Origin: Hydractinia symbiolongicarpus
Lineage: Eukaryota > Cnidaria > Hydrozoa > Anthoathecata > Hydractiniidae
Assembly: GCF_029227915.1 (NCBI RefSeq)
Contig: NC_079881.1
Coordinates: forward strand, 28,311,501 to 28,375,500
DNA: 64,000 nt
Direction of reading: 5' to 3'
Positions within the stretch are counted from its first letter, which is position 1. Each line of letters starts with the position of its first letter. The notes below the pieces were generated by a model, which was not told the origin of the DNA, did no database searches, and worked only from the letters and a program-made list of their open reading frames with translations. This document shows, in pieces, positions 37,326-49,512 of this stretch. Position numbers and translations under genes: made by a program.

Positions 37326-38463
37326 CAAAAGTATACAAAGAAAGTACCCAGGGAGTAAACTCATTTCCCGAACGATTTTTTAAATTATCTTTTCACCACT
37401 TAAACGCATGAGACTTGCAGTTTTCAAAAATGTTTTCATTTTTGATGAGACGCTTAATGAAAGAGGTTTAATCGCCGGCAAACGAAATCCCGCGATTTCC
37501 CGTAAATCCCGGGCTTGGCCCGTATAGTCGAATGTATACAGAGAAAGTACCCAAGGAGTAAACTCATTTCCCGAACGATTTTTTAAATTTTTTTTCACCA
37601 CTAAAACGCATCAGACTTGTAGTTTTCAAAAATGTTTTTATTTTTGATGAGACGCTTAATGAAAGAGGTTTAATCGCCGGCAAACGAAAACCCGCGATTT
37701 CCCGTCAATCCCGGGCTTGGCCCGTATAGTCGAATGTATACAAAGAAAGTACCCAGGGAGTAAACTCATTTCCAGAACGATTTTTTAAATTATTTTTTCA
37801 TCACTAAAACGCATAAGACTTGTAGTTTTTAAAAATGTTTTCATTTTTGATGAGACGCTGAATAAAAGAAGTTTAATCGCCGGCAAACGAAAACCCGCGA
37901 TTTCCCCTAAATCCCGGACTCGGTCCGTATAGTCAAAAGTATAAAAAGAAAGTACCCTGTGAGTAAACTCATTTTCAAAACGATTTTTTAAATTATCTTT
38001 TCGCCGGCAAATGAAAACCCGCGATTTCCCGTAAATCCCGGACTCGGCCCGTGTAGTCAAAAGTATACAAAGAAAGTACCCTGTGAGTAAACTCATTTTT
38101 AGAACGATTTTTTAAATTATTTTTTCACCACTAAAACGCATAAGACTTGTAGTTTTTAAAAATGTTTTCATTTTTGATGAGACGCTTAATGAAAGAGGTT
38201 TAATCGCCGGCAAACGAAAACTCGCGATTTCCCGCAAATCCCGGGCTTGGCCCGTATAGTCGAATGTATACAAAGAAAGTACATTGCGAGTAAACTCATT
38301 TCCAGAACGATTTTTTAAATTATTTTTTCACCACTAAAACGATTAAGACTTGTAGTTTTCAAAAATGTTTTCATTTTTGATGAGACGCTGAATAAAAGAA
38401 GTTTAATCGCCGGCAAACAAAAACCTGCGATTTCCCGTAAATCCCAGACTCGGCCCGTATAGT
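37326..38463. repeat. 1138-bp unit with a short monomer, copy 1
   Basis: P monomer at 37326, then ACGCATCAGAC, a TTCATCACTAAAACGC monomer, the 124-bp monomer (37934), TTTTTAGAACG, and ACATTGCGAG with ACGATTAAG. The length equals five full monomers plus one short one, less one base. Confidence 0.85.
37934..38057 (+). repeat. Short monomer 1 (124 bp)
   Basis: ATTATCTTTT joins directly to CGCCGGCAA, so 79 bp from CACCACT to TTTAAT are missing, including the 9-bp dyad and its flanks. One base (C) is shared at the two edges of the deletion. The right part has a private CAAATGAAAACCC. Confidence 0.92.
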
Positions 38464-39397
38464 CAAAAGTATACAAAGAAAGTACCCAGGGAGTAAACTC
38501 ATTTCCCGAACGATTTTTTAAATTATCTTTTCACCACTAAAACGCATGAGACTTGCAATTTTCAAAAATGTTTTCATTTTTGATGAGACGCTTAATGAAA
38601 GAGGTTTAATCGCCGGCAAACGAAATCCCGCGATTTCCCGTAAATCCCGGGCTTGGCCCGTATAGTCGAATGTATACAGAGAAAGTACCCAAGGAGTAAA
38701 CTCATTTCCCGAACGATTTTTTAAATTTTTTGTCACCACTAAAACGCATCAGACTTGTAGTTTTCAAAAATGTTTTTATTTTTGATGAGACGCTTAATGA
38801 AAGAGGTTTAATCGCCGGCAAACGAAAACCCGCGATTTCCCGTCAATCCCGGGCTTGGCCCGTATAGTCGAATGTATACAAAGAAAGTACCCATGGAGTA
38901 AACTCATTTCCAGAACGATTTTTTAAATTATTTTTTCATCACTAAAACGCATAAGACTTGTAGTTTTTAAAAATGTTTTCATTTTTGATGAGACGCTGAA
39001 TAAAAGAAGTTTAATCGCCGGCAAACGAAAACCCGCGATTTCCCCTAAATCCCGGACTCGGTCCGTATAGTCAAAAGTATAAAACAAAGTACCCTGTGAG
39101 TAAACTCATTTTCAAAACGATTTTTTAAATTATCTTTTTGCCGGCAAACGAAAACTCGCGATTTCCCGCAAATCCCGGGCTTGGCCCGTATAGTCGAATG
39201 TATACAAAGAAAGTACATTGCGAGTAAAGTCATTTCCAGAACGATTTTTTAAATTATTTTTTCACCACTAAAACGATTAAGACTTGTAGTTTTCAAAAAT
39301 GTTTTCATTTTTGATGAGACGCTGAATAAAAGAAGTTTAATCGCCGGCAAACGAAAACCCGCCATTTCCCGTAAATCCCGGACTCGGCCCGTATAGT
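38464..39397. repeat. 1138-bp unit with a short monomer, copy 2, one monomer lost
   Basis: P monomer and ACGCATCAGAC recur 1138 bp after copy 1, as does the start of the short monomer (39072). ACATTGCGAG comes 933 bp after its counterpart instead of 1138, so the monomer after the short one is missing. Confidence 0.8.
39072..39194 (+). repeat. Short monomer 2 (123 bp), recombinant right half
   Basis: Same junction with a C-to-T change (ATCTTTTTGCCGGC) and one base lost in GTATAAAACAAAG. The right half (ACTCGCG, CGCAAATCCCGGG) belongs to a different subfamily from short monomer 1 and matches the full monomer that followed it at 38058. This fits an exchange that also removed one monomer. Confidence 0.88.
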
Positions 39398-40006
39398 CAA
39401 AAGTATACAAAGAAAGTACCCAGAGAGTAAACTCATTTCCCGAACGATTTTTTAAATTATTTTTTCACCACTAAACCGCATGAGACTTGTAGTTTTCAAT
39501 AATGTTTTCATTTTTGATGAGACGCTTAATGAAAGAGGTTTAATCGCCAGCAAACGAAAACCAGCGATTTCCCCTAAATCCCGGGCTTGGCCCGTGTAGT
39601 CGAATGTATACAAAGAAAGTACCCAGGGAGTAAACTCATTTCCCGAACGATTTTTTAAATTTTTTTTGCACCACTAAAACGCATGAGACTTGTAGTTTAC
39701 AAAAATGTTTTCATTTTTGATGAGACGCTTAATGAAAGAGGTTTAATCGCCGGCAAACGAAAACCCGCGATATCCTGTAAATCCCGGGCTTGGCCCGTGT
39801 AGTCGAATGTATAAAAAGAAAGTACCCTGTGAGTAAACTCATTTCCGGAACGATTTTTTAAATTTTTTTTTCACCACTAAAAGGCATAAGACTTGTAGTT
39901 TTTAAAAATGTTTTCATTTTTGATGAGACGCTGAATAAAAGAAGTTTAATCGCCGGCAAACGAAAACCCGCGATTTCCCCTAAATCCCGGACTCGGCCCG
40001 TATAGT
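39398..40006. repeat. Three monomers before the 1951-bp series
   Basis: Monomers with ACCGCATGAG and CAATAATG (39398), TTTTTTTGCACC with TAGTTTACAAAAATG (39601), and GTATAAAAAG with AAAGGCATAAG (39804). This set of three is reused at about 43.9, 44.9, 53.9, 57.3, 61.1 and 63.4 kb. Confidence 0.65.
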
Positions 40007-40130
40007 CAAAAGTATAAAAAGAAAGTACCCTGTGAGTAAACTCATTTTCTAAACAATTTTTTAAATTATCTTTTCGCCGGCAAACGAAAACCCGCGATTT
40101 CCCGTAAATCCCGGACTCGGCCCGTATAGT
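40007..40130 (+). repeat. Short monomer 3 (124 bp)
   Basis: Same ATCTTTT/CGCCGGC junction. It has private TTTTCTAAACAATTTT on the left and GGACTCGG at the end, and starts the first 1951-bp unit. Confidence 0.92.
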
Positions 40131-41957
40131 CAAAAGTATACAAAGAAAGTACCCTGTGAGTAAACTCATTTTCAGAACGATTTTTTAAATTATTTTTTCA
40201 CCACTAAAACGCATAAGACTTGTAGTTTTTAAAAATGTTTTTATTTTTGATGAGACGCTTAATGAAAGAGGTTTAATCGCCGGCAAACGAAAACTCGCGA
40301 TTTCCCGCAAATCCCGGGCTTGGCCCGTATAGTCGAATGTATACAAAGAAAGTACCCTGCGAGTAAACTCATTTCCAGAACGATTTTTTAAATTATTTTT
40401 TCACCACTAAAACGATTAAGACTTGTAGTTTTCAAAAATGTTTTCATTTTTGATGAGACGCTGAATAAAAGAAGTTTAATCGCCGGCAAAAGAAAACCCG
40501 CGATTTCCCGTAAATCCCGGGCTTGGCCCTTATAGTCAAAAGCATACAAAGAAAGTACCCAGGGAGTAAACTCATTTCCCGAACGATTTTTTAAATTATT
40601 TTTTCACCACTAAAACGCATGAGACTTTTAGTTTTCAAAAATGTTTTCATTTTTGATGAGACGCTGAATAAAAGAAGTTTAATCGCCGGCAAAAGAAAAC
40701 CCGCGATTTCCCGTAAATCCCGGGCTTGGCCCTTATAGTCAAAAGCATACAAAGAAAGTACCCAGGGAGTAAACTCATTTCCCGAACGATTTTTTAAATT
40801 ATTTTTTCACCACTAAAACGCATGAGACTTGTAGTTTTCAAAAATGTTTTCATTTTTGATGAGACGCTGAATAAAAGAAGTTTAATCGCCGGCAAACGAA
40901 AACCTGCGATTTCCCGTAAATCCCAGACTCGGCCCGTATAGTCAAAAGTATACAAAGAAAGTACCCAGGGAGTAAACTCATTTCCTGAACGATTTTTTAA
41001 ATTACTTTTTCACCACTAAAACGCATGAGACCTGTAGTTTTCAGAAATGTTTTCATGTTTGATGAGACGCTTAATGAAAGTGGTTTAATCGCCGGCAAAC
41101 AAAAACCCGCGATTTCCCGTAAATCCCGGGCTTGGCCCGTATAGTCGAGTGTATACAAAGAAAGTACCCTGTGAGTAAACTCATTTTCAAAACGATTTTT
41201 TAAATTATCTTTTCACCACTAAAACGCATGAGACTTGTAGTTTTCAAAAATGTTTTCATTTTTGATGAGACACTGAATGAAAGAAGTTTAATCGCCGGCA
41301 AACGAAAACCCGCCATTTCCCGTAAATCCCGGGCTTGGCCCGTATAGTCAAAAGTATACAAAGAAAGTACCCTGTGAGTAAACTCATTTCCCAAACGATT
41401 TTTTAAATTATTATTTCACCACTAAAGCCCATGAGACTTGTAGTTTTTAAAAATGTTTTCATTTTTGAGGAGACGCTGAATAAAAGAAGTTTAATCGCCG
41501 GCAAACGAAAACCCGCGATTTCCTGTAAATCCCGGGCTTGGCCCGTATAGTCGAATGTATAAAAAGAAAGTACCCTGTGAGTAAACTCATTTCCAGAACG
41601 ATTTTTTAAATTTTTTTTTCACCACTAAAAGGCATAAGACTTGTAGTTTTTAAAAATGTTTTCATTTTGGATGAGACGCTGAATAAAAGAAGTTTAATCG
41701 CCGGCAAACGAAAACCCGCGATTTCCCGAAAATCCCGGGCTTGGCCCGTATAGTCGAATGTATAAAAAGAAAGTACCCTGTGAGTAAACTCATTTCCCAA
41801 ACGATTTTTTAAATTATTATTTCACCACTAAAGCCCATGAGACTTGTAGTTTTTAAAAATGTTTTCATTTTTGAGGAGACGCTGAATGAAAGAAGTTTAA
41901 TCGCCGGCAAACGAAAACCCGCGATTTCCCGTAAATCCCGGGCTTGGCCCGTATAGT
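40007..41957. repeat. 1951-bp HOR (nine monomers plus one short), copy 1
   Basis: Starts with the 124-bp monomer. Diagnostic parts are GCCCTTATAG twice (near 40526 and 40729), GACCTGTAGTTTTCAG (near 41029) and GAGACACTGAATG. All recur 1951 bp later, which equals nine full monomers plus 124 bp. Confidence 0.88.
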
Positions 41958-42081
41958 CGAATGTATACAAAGAAAGTACCCTGTGAGTAAACTCATTTTC
42001 AGAACGATTTTTTAAATTATCTTTTCGCCGGCAAACGAAAACCCGCGATTTCCCGTAAATCCCGGACTCGGCCCGTATAGT
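41958..42081 (+). repeat. Short monomer 4 (124 bp)
   Basis: Same junction, exactly 1951 bp after the preceding short monomer. Its left half starts cGAATGTATAC instead of cAAAAGTATA, so the left part was exchanged. Confidence 0.92.
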
Positions 42082-43460
42082 CAAAAGTATACAAAGAAAG
42101 TACCCTGTGAGTACACTCATTTTCAGAACGATTTTTTAAATTATTTTTTCACCACTAAAACGCATAAGACTTGTAGTTTTTAAAAATGTTTTTATTTTTG
42201 ATGAGACGCTTAATGAAAGAGGTTTAATCGCCGGCAAACGAAAACTCGCGATTTCCCGCAAATCCCGGGCTTGGCCCGTATAGTCGAATGTATACAAAGA
42301 AAGTACCCTGCGAGTAAACTCATTTCCAGAACGATTTTTTAAATTATTTTTTCACCACTAAAACGATTAAGACTTGTAGTTTTCAAAAATGTTTTCATTT
42401 TTGATGAGACGCTGAATAAAAGAAGTTTAATCGCCGGCAAAAGAAAACCCGCGATTTCCCGTAAATCCCGGGCTTGGCAATTATAGTCAAAAGCATACAA
42501 AGAAAGTACCCAGGGAGTAAACTCATTTCCCGAACGATTTTTTAAATTATTTTTTCACCACTAAAACGCATGAGACTTGTAGTTTTCGAAAATGTTTTCA
42601 TTTTTGATGAGACGCTGAATAAAAGAAGTTTAATCGCCGGCAAAAGAAAACCCGCGATTTCCCGTAAATCCCGGGCTTGGCCCTTATAGTCAAAAGCATA
42701 CAAAGAAAGTACCCAGGGAGTAAACTCATTTCCCGAACGATTTTTTAAATTATTTTTTCACCACTAAAACGCATGAGACTTGTAGTTTTCAAAAATGTTT
42801 TCATTTTTGATGAGACGCTGAATAAAAGAAGTTTAATCGCCGGCAAACGAAAACCTGCGATTTCCCGTAAATCCCAGACTCGGCCCGTATAGTCAAAAGT
42901 ATACAAAGAAAGTACCCAGGGAGTAAACTCATTTCCTGAACGATTTTTTAAATTACTTTTTCACCACTAAAACGCATGAGACCTGTAGTTTTCAGAAATG
43001 TTTTCATTTTTGATGAGACGCTTAATGAAAGTGGTTTAATCGCCGGCAAACAAAAACCCGCGATTTCCCGTAAATCCCGGGCTTGGCAAGTATAGTCGAG
43101 TGTATACAAAGACAGTACCCTGTGAGTAAACTCATTTTCAAAACGATTTTTTAAATTATCTTTTCACCACTAAAACGCATGAGACTTGTAGTTTTCAAAA
43201 ATGTTTTCATTTTTGATGAGACACTGAATGAAAGAAGTTTAATCGCCGGCAAACGAAAACCCGCCATTTCCCGTAAATCCCGGGCTTGTCCCGTATAGTC
43301 AAAAGTATACAAAGAAAGTACCCTGTGAGTAAACTCATTTCCCAAACGATTTTTTAAATTATTATTTCACCACTAAAGCCCATGAGACTTGTAGTTTTTA
43401 AAAATGTTTTCATTTTTGAGGAGACGCTGAATAAAAGAAGTTTAATCGCCGGCAAACGAA
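41958..43460. repeat. 1951-bp HOR, copy 2, match ends at ~43.46 kb
   Basis: Follows copy 1 with small changes (GCAATTATAG for GCCCTTATAG; GGCAAGTATAG; GGGCTTGTCC). After the GAGGAGACG monomer it switches to CCTGCGATTTCCCG near 43460, where copy 1 has CCCGCGATTTCCTG, so the last two monomers of the unit are replaced. Confidence 0.82.
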
Positions 43461-44148
43461 AACCTGCGATTTCCCGTAAATCCCAGACTCGGCCCGTATA
43501 GTCAAAAGTATACAAAGAAAGTACCCAGGGAGTAAACTCATTTCCTGAACGATTTTTTAAATTACTTTTTCACAACTAAAACGCATGAGACCTGTAGTTT
43601 TCAGAAATGTTTTCATTTTTGATGAGACGCTTAATGAAAGTGGTTTAATCGCCGGCAAACAAAAACCCGCGATTTCCCGTAAATCCCGGGCTTGGCCCGT
43701 ATAGTCGAGTGTATACAAAGAAAGTACCCTGTGAGTAAACTCATTTTCAAAACGATTTTTTAAATTATCTTTTCACCACTAAAACGCATGAGACTTGTAG
43801 TTTTCAAAAATGTTTTCATTTTTGATGAGACACTGAATGAAAGAAGTTTAATCGCCGGCAAACGAAAACCCGCCATTTCCCGTAAATCCCGGGCTTGGCC
43901 CGTGTAGTCGAATGTATACAAAGAAAGTACCCAGGGAGTAAACTCATTTCCCGAACGATTTTTTAAATTTTTTTTTCACCACTAAAACGCATGAGACCTG
44001 TAGTTTACAAAAATGTTTTCATTTTTGATGACACGCTTAATGAAAGAGGTTTAATCGCCGGCAAACGAAAACCCGCGATTTCCTGTAAATCCCGGGCTTG
44101 GCCCGTATAGTCGAATGTATAAAAAGAAAGTACCCTGTGAGTAAACTC
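42931..44148. repeat. 609-bp trimer, tandem duplication
   Basis: ATTTCCTGAACG occurs at 42931 and 43540 (609 bp), followed in both by GACCTGTAGTTTTCAG, TCGAGTGTATAC and GAGACACTGAATG. The second copy carries a private TCACAACTAAAACGC. It partly overlaps the second 1951-bp unit. Confidence 0.8.
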
Positions 44149-45938
44149 ATTTCCAGAACGATTTTTTAATTTTTTTTTTCACCACTAAAAGGCATAAGAC
44201 TTGTAGTTTTTAAAAATGTTTTCATTTTGGATGAGACGCTGAATAAAAGAAGTTTAATCGCCGGCAAACGAAAACCCGCGATTTCCCGAAAATCCCGGGC
44301 TTGGCCCGTATAGTCGAATGTATAAAAAGAAAGTACCCTGTGAGTAAACTCATTTCCTAAACGATTTTTTAAATTATTATTTCACCACTAAAGCCCATGA
44401 GACTTGTAGTTTTTAAAAATGTTTTCATTTTTGAGGAGACGCTGAATGAAAGAAGTTTAATCGCCGGCAAACGAAAACCCGCCATTTCCCGTAAATCCCG
44501 GGCTTGGCCCGTATAGTCAAAAGTATACAAAGAAAGTACCCAGGGAGTAAACTCATTTCCCGAACGATTTTTTATAATATTTTTTCACCACTAAAACGCA
44601 TGAGACTTGTTGTTTTCAAAAATGATTTCATTTTTGATGGGACGCTGAATAAAAGAAGTTTAATCGCCGGCAAACGAAAACCCGAGATTTCCCGTAAATC
44701 CCGGACTCGGCCCGTATAGTCAAAAGTATACAAAGAAAGTACCCAGGGAGTAAACTCATTTCCCGAACGATTTTTTAAATTATTTTTTCACCACAAAACC
44801 GCATGAGACTTGTAGTTTTCAATAATGTTTTCATTTTTGATGAGACGCTTAATGAAAGAGGTTTAATCGCCAGCAAACGAAAACCAGCGATTTCCCCTAA
44901 ATCACGGGCTTGGCCCGTGTAGTCGAATGTATACAAAGAAAGTACCCAGGGAGTAAACTCATTTCCCGAACGATTTTTTAAATTTTTTTTTCACCACTAA
45001 AACGCATGAGACTTGTAGTTTACAAAAATGTTTTCATTTTTGATGAGACGCTTAATGAAAGAGGTTTAATCGCCGGCAAACGAAAACCCGCGATTTCCTG
45101 TAAATCCCGGGCTTGGCCCGTATAGTCGAATGTATAAAAAGAAAGTACCCTGTGAGTAAACTCATTTCCAGAACGATTTTTTAAATTTTTTTTTCACCAC
45201 TAAAAGGCATAAGACTTGTAGTTTTCAAAAATGTTTTCATTTTTGATGAGACACTGAATGAAAGAAGTTTAATCGCCGGCAAACGAAAACCCGCCATTTC
45301 CCGTAAATCCCGGGCTTGGCCCGTATAGTCAAAAGTATACAAAGAAAGTACCCAGGGAGTAAACTCATTTCCCGAACGATTTTTTATAATATTTTTTCAC
45401 CACAAAAACGCATGAGACTTGTTGTTTTCAAAAATGATTTCATTTTTGATGGGACGCTGAATAAAAGAAGTTTAATCGCCGGCAAACGAAAACCCGCGAT
45501 TTCCCGTAAATCCCGGACTCGGCCCGTATAGTCAAAAGTATACAAAGAAAGTACCCAGGGAGTAAACTCATTTCCCGAACGATTTTTTAAATTATTTTTT
45601 CACCACTAAACCGCATGAGACTTGTAGTTTTTAATAATGTTTTCATTTTTGATGAGACGCTTAATGAAAGAGGTTTAATCGCCAGCAAACGAAAACCAGC
45701 AATTTCCCCTAAATCCCGGGCTTGGCCCGTGTAGTCGAATGTATACAAAGAAAGTACCCTGTGAGTAAACTCATTTCCCAAACGATTTTTTAAATTATTA
45801 TTTCACCACTAAAGCCCATGAGACTTGTAGTTTTTAAAAATGTTTTCATTTTTGAGGAGACGCTGAATAAAAGAAGTTTAATCGCCAACAAACGAAAACC
45901 CGCGGTTTCCGGTAAATCCCGGACTCGGCCCGTATAGT
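43909..45938. repeat. 1015- and 812-bp repeats with TATAATATT variant
   Basis: CGTGTAGTCGAATG and GATTTCCTGTAAATC recur 1015 bp apart (43909/44924 and near 44078/45093). The monomer with TTTTTTATAATATTTTTT, TTGTTGTTTTC and GATGGGACGC recurs 812 bp apart (44.5 and 45.3 kb). One monomer was therefore lost inside the second copy. A CGCGGTTTCCGG monomer (near 45902) closes the block. Confidence 0.72.
44616..44637. other. Dyad with changed loop (ATTT) and intact arms
   Basis: TCAAAAATG, ATTT, CATTTTTGA: the loop base changes while both 9-bp arms stay exact. This form goes with GATGGGACGC and TTGTTGTTTTC in the 44-63 kb part of the array. Confidence 0.8.
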
Positions 45939-46141
45939 CAAAAGTATACAAAGAAAGTACCCAGGGGGTAAACTCATTTCCCGAACGATTTTTTAAATTA
46001 TTTTTTCACCACTAAACCGCATGAGACTTGTAGTTTTCAATAATGTTTTCATTTTTGATGAGACGCTTAATGAAATAGGTTTAATCGCCGGCAAACGAAA
46101 ACCAGCGATTTCATCTAAATCCCGGGCTTGGCCCGTATAGT
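45939..46141. repeat. Linker monomer with TTTCATCTAAATC
   Basis: One monomer carrying ACCGCATGAG, CAATAATG, AATAGGTTTAATCG and TTTCATCTAAATC. It is the left neighbour and probable source of the dimer repeats to its right. Confidence 0.7.
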
Positions 46142-46953
46142 CGAATGTATACAAAGAAAGTACCCTGCGAGTAAACTCATTTCCAGAACGATTTTTTAAA
46201 TTATTTTTTCACCACTAAAACGATTAAGACTTGTAGTTTTCAAAAATGTTTTCATTTTTGATGAGACGCTGAATAAAAGAAGTTTAATCGCCGGCAAAAG
46301 AAAACCCGCGATTTCCCGTAAATCCCGGGCTTGGCCCTTATAGTCAAAAGCATACAAAGAAAGTACCCAGGGAGTAAACTCATTTCCCGAACGATTTTTT
46401 AAATTATTTCTTTACCACTAAAACGCATGAGACTTGTAGTTTTCAATAATGTTTTCATTTTTGATGAGACGCTTAATGAAATAGGTTTAATCGCCGGCAA
46501 ACGAAAACCAGCGATTTCATCTAAATCCCGGGCTTGGCCCGTATAGTCGAATGTATACAAAGAAAGTACCCTGCGAGTAAACTCATTTCCAGAACGATTT
46601 TTTAAATTATTTTTTCACCACTAAAACGATTAAGACTTGTAGTTTTCAAAAATGTTTTCATTTTTGATGAGACGCTGAATAAAAGAAGTTTAATCGCCGG
46701 CAAAAGAAAACCCGCGATTTCCCGTAAATCCCGGGCTTGGCCCTTATAGTCAAAAGCATACAAAGAAAGTACCCAGGGAGTAAACTCATTTCCCGAACGA
46801 TTTTTTAAATTATTTCTTTACCACTAAAACGCATGAGACTTGCAGTTTTCAAAAATGTTTTCATTTTTGATGAGACGCTGAATAAAAGAAGTTTAATCGC
46901 CGGCAAACGAAAACCTGCGATTTCCCGTAAATCCCAGACTCGGCCCGTATAGT
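46142..46953. repeat. 406-bp dimer, two tandem copies
   Basis: Each copy has a CCCTGCGAG/ACGATTAAG monomer followed by a GCCCTTATAG/cAAAAGCATAC monomer with ATTATTTCTTTACC. TTTCATCTAAATC recurs at 406-bp spacing (46110 and 46516). The second copy ends with a TTGCAG monomer instead of CAATAATG. Confidence 0.8.
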
Positions 46954-47968
46954 CAAAAGTATACAAAGAAAGTACCCAGGGAGTAAACTCATTTCCCGAA
47001 CGATTTTTTAAATTATCTTTTCACCACTAAAACGCATGAGACTTGCAGTTTTCAAAAATGTTTTCATTTTTGATGAGACACTGAATGAAAGAAGTTTAAT
47101 CGCCGGCAAACGAAAACCCGCCATTTCCCGTAAATCCCGGGCTTGGCCCGTATAGTCAAAAGTATACAAAGAAAGTACCCAGGGAGTAAACTCATTTCCC
47201 GAACGATTTTTTATAATATTTTTTCACCACTAAAACGCATGAGACTTGTTGTTTTCAAAAATGATTTCATTTTTGATGGGACGCTGAATAAAAGAAGTTT
47301 AATCGCCGGCAAACGAAAATCCGCGATTTTCCGTAAATCCCGGACTCGGCCCGTATAGTCAAAAGTATACAAAGAAAGTACCGAGGGAGTAAACTCATTT
47401 CCCGAACGATTTTTTAAATTATTTTTTCACCACTAAAACGCATGAGACTTGTTGTTTTCAAAAATGATTTCATTTTTGATGGGACGCTGAATAAAAGAAG
47501 TTTAATCGCCGGCAAACGAAAACCCGCGATTTCCCGTAAATCCCGGACTCGGCCCGTATAGTCAAAAGTATACAAAGAAAGTACCCAGGGAGTAAACTCA
47601 TTTCCCGAACGATTTTTTAAATTATTTTTTCACCACTAAACCGCATCAGACTTGTAGTTTTCAATAATGTTTTCATTTTTGATGAGACGCTTAATGAAAG
47701 AGGTTTAATCGCCAGCAAACGAAAACCAGCGATTTCCCCTAAATCCCGGGCTTGGCCCGTGTAGTCGAATGTATACAAAGAAAGTACCCAGGGAGTAAAC
47801 TCATTTCCCGAACAATTTTTTAAATTTTTTTTTCACCACTAAAACGCATAAGACTTGTAGTTTTCAAAAATGTTTTCATTTTTGATGAGACGCTGAATAA
47901 AAGAAGTTTAATCGCCGGCAAAAGAAAACCCGCGATTTCCCGTAAATCCCGGGCTTGGCCCTTATAGT
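46954..47968. repeat. Five monomers between the 1624-bp repeats
   Basis: A P-like monomer that switches to GAGACACTGAATG and CCGCCATTTCCCG, two GATGGGACGC monomers (one with TTTTTTATAATATTTTTT), one with ACCGCATCAGAC and CAATAATG, and one with GAACAATTTTTTAAA. Confidence 0.65.
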
Positions 47969-48685
47969 CAAAAGCATACAAAGAAAGTACCCAGGGAGTA
48001 AACTCATTTCCCGAACGATTTTTTAAATTATTTCTTTACCACTAAAACGCATGAGACTTGTAGTTTTCAATAATGTTTTCATTTTTGATGAGACGCTTAA
48101 TGAAATAGGTTTAATCGCCGGCAAACGAAAACCAGCGATTTCATCTAAATCCCGGGCTTGGCCCGTATAGTCGAATGTATACAAAGAAAGTACCCTGCGA
48201 GTAAACTCATTTCCAGAACGATTTTTTAAATTATTTTTTCACCACTAAAACGATTAAGACTTGTAGTTTTCAAAAATGTTTTCATTTTTGATGAGACGCT
48301 GAATAAAAGAAGTTTAATCGCCGGCAAAAGAAAACCCGCGATTTCCCGTAAATCCCGGGCTTGGCCCTTATAGTCAAAAGCATACAAAGAAAGTACCCAG
48401 GGAGTAAACTCATTTCCCGAACGATTTTTTAAATTATTTCTTTACCACTAAAACGCATGAGACTTGCAGTTTTCAAAAATGTTTTCATTTTTGATGAGAC
48501 GCTGAATAAAAGAAGTTTAATCGCCGGCAAACGAAAACCTGCGATTTCCCGTAAATCCCAGACTCGGCCCGTATAGTCAAAAGTATACAAAGAAAGTACC
48601 CAGGGAGTAAACTCATTTCCCGAACGATTTTTTAAATTATCTTTTCACCACTAAAACGCATGAGACTTGCAGTTTTCAAAAATGT
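47969..48685. repeat. Second copy of 46345-47060, 1624 bp away
   Basis: The ATTATTTCTTTACC monomer with CAATAATG and TTTCATCTAAATC (48140), the ACGATTAAG monomer and the TTGCAG monomer repeat the order at 46.3-47.0 kb at 1624 bp (eight monomers). They diverge where the P monomer continues with CTTAATGAAAGAGG instead of GAGACACTGAATG. Confidence 0.78.
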
Positions 48686-49512
48686 TTTCATTTTTGATGA
48701 GACGCTTAATGAAAGAGGTTTAATCGCCGGCAAACGAAATCCCGCGATTTCCCGTAAATCCCGGGCTTGGCCCGTATAGTCGAATGTATACAAAGAAAGT
48801 ACCCAAGGAGTAAACTCATTTCCCGAACGATTTTTTAAATTTTTTTTCACCACTAAAACGCATGAGACTTGTAGTTTTCAAAAATGTTTTTATTTTTGAT
48901 GAGACGCTTAATGAAAGAGGTTTAATCGCCGGCAAACGAAAACCCGCGATTTCCCGTAAATCCCGGGCTTGGCCCGTATAGTCGAATGTATACAAAGAAA
49001 GTACCCTTGGAGTAAAATCATTTCCAGAACGATTTTTTGAATTATTTTTTTACCACTAAAACGCATAAGACTTGTAGTTTTTAAAAATGTTTGCATTTTT
49101 GATGAGACGCTGAATAAAAGAAGTTTAATCGCCGGCAAACGAAAACCCGCGATTTCCCCTAAATCCCGGACTCGGCCCGTATAGTCAAAAGTATACAAAG
49201 AAAGTACCCTGTGAGTAAACTCATTTTCAAAACGATTTTTTAAATTATCTTTTCGCCGGCAAACGAAAACCCGCGATTTCCCGTATATCCCGGACTCGGC
49301 CCGTATAGTCAAAAGTATACAAAGAAAGTACCCTGTGAGTAAACTCATTTTCAGAACGATTTTTTAAATTATTTTTTCACCACTAAAACGCATAAGACTT
49401 GTAGTTTTCAAAAATGTTTTCATTTTTGATGAGACGCTGAATAAAAGAAGTTTAATTGCCGGCAAACTAAAACCTGCGATTTCCCATAAATCCCGGACTC
49501 GGCCCGTATAGC
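48686..49512. repeat. P tail, T8 monomer and short-monomer cassette
   Basis: End of the P monomer, a T8 monomer with GTTTTTATTTTTG, a monomer with CCCTTGGAG and GTTTGCATTTTTG, the 124-bp monomer (49186) and one further monomer with TTTTCAGAACG. The order resembles 37.3-38.2 kb, about 11.3 kb to the left. Confidence 0.7.
49186..49309 (+). repeat. Short monomer 5 (124 bp)
   Basis: Same junction. It carries CCCGTATATCCCGG, a T shared only with short monomers 6 and 7, marking a sub-lineage. Confidence 0.92.

Noticed and set aside
664-49348. Minus-strand reading frames of 62-146 codons, repeated dozens of times with similar products
   Set aside because: They are the monomer translated. Most require TTG or GTG starts (for example those ending at 870 and 3728). 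Frames stop within about one monomer because 203 is not divisible by three, and copy number follows the repeat. No signal peptide, domain or ribosome-binding pattern is seen.
48908-49348. 146-codon minus-strand frame, and the 103-codon frames at 37785, 39858, 41809, 50784 and 55172
   Set aside because: These begin with ATG, but the same monomer segment is read in two different frames within one product (RVFVCR-type and GFRLPAIK-type translations of the same DNA). They exist because the 79-bp deletion shifts phase. This argues against a constrained protein.
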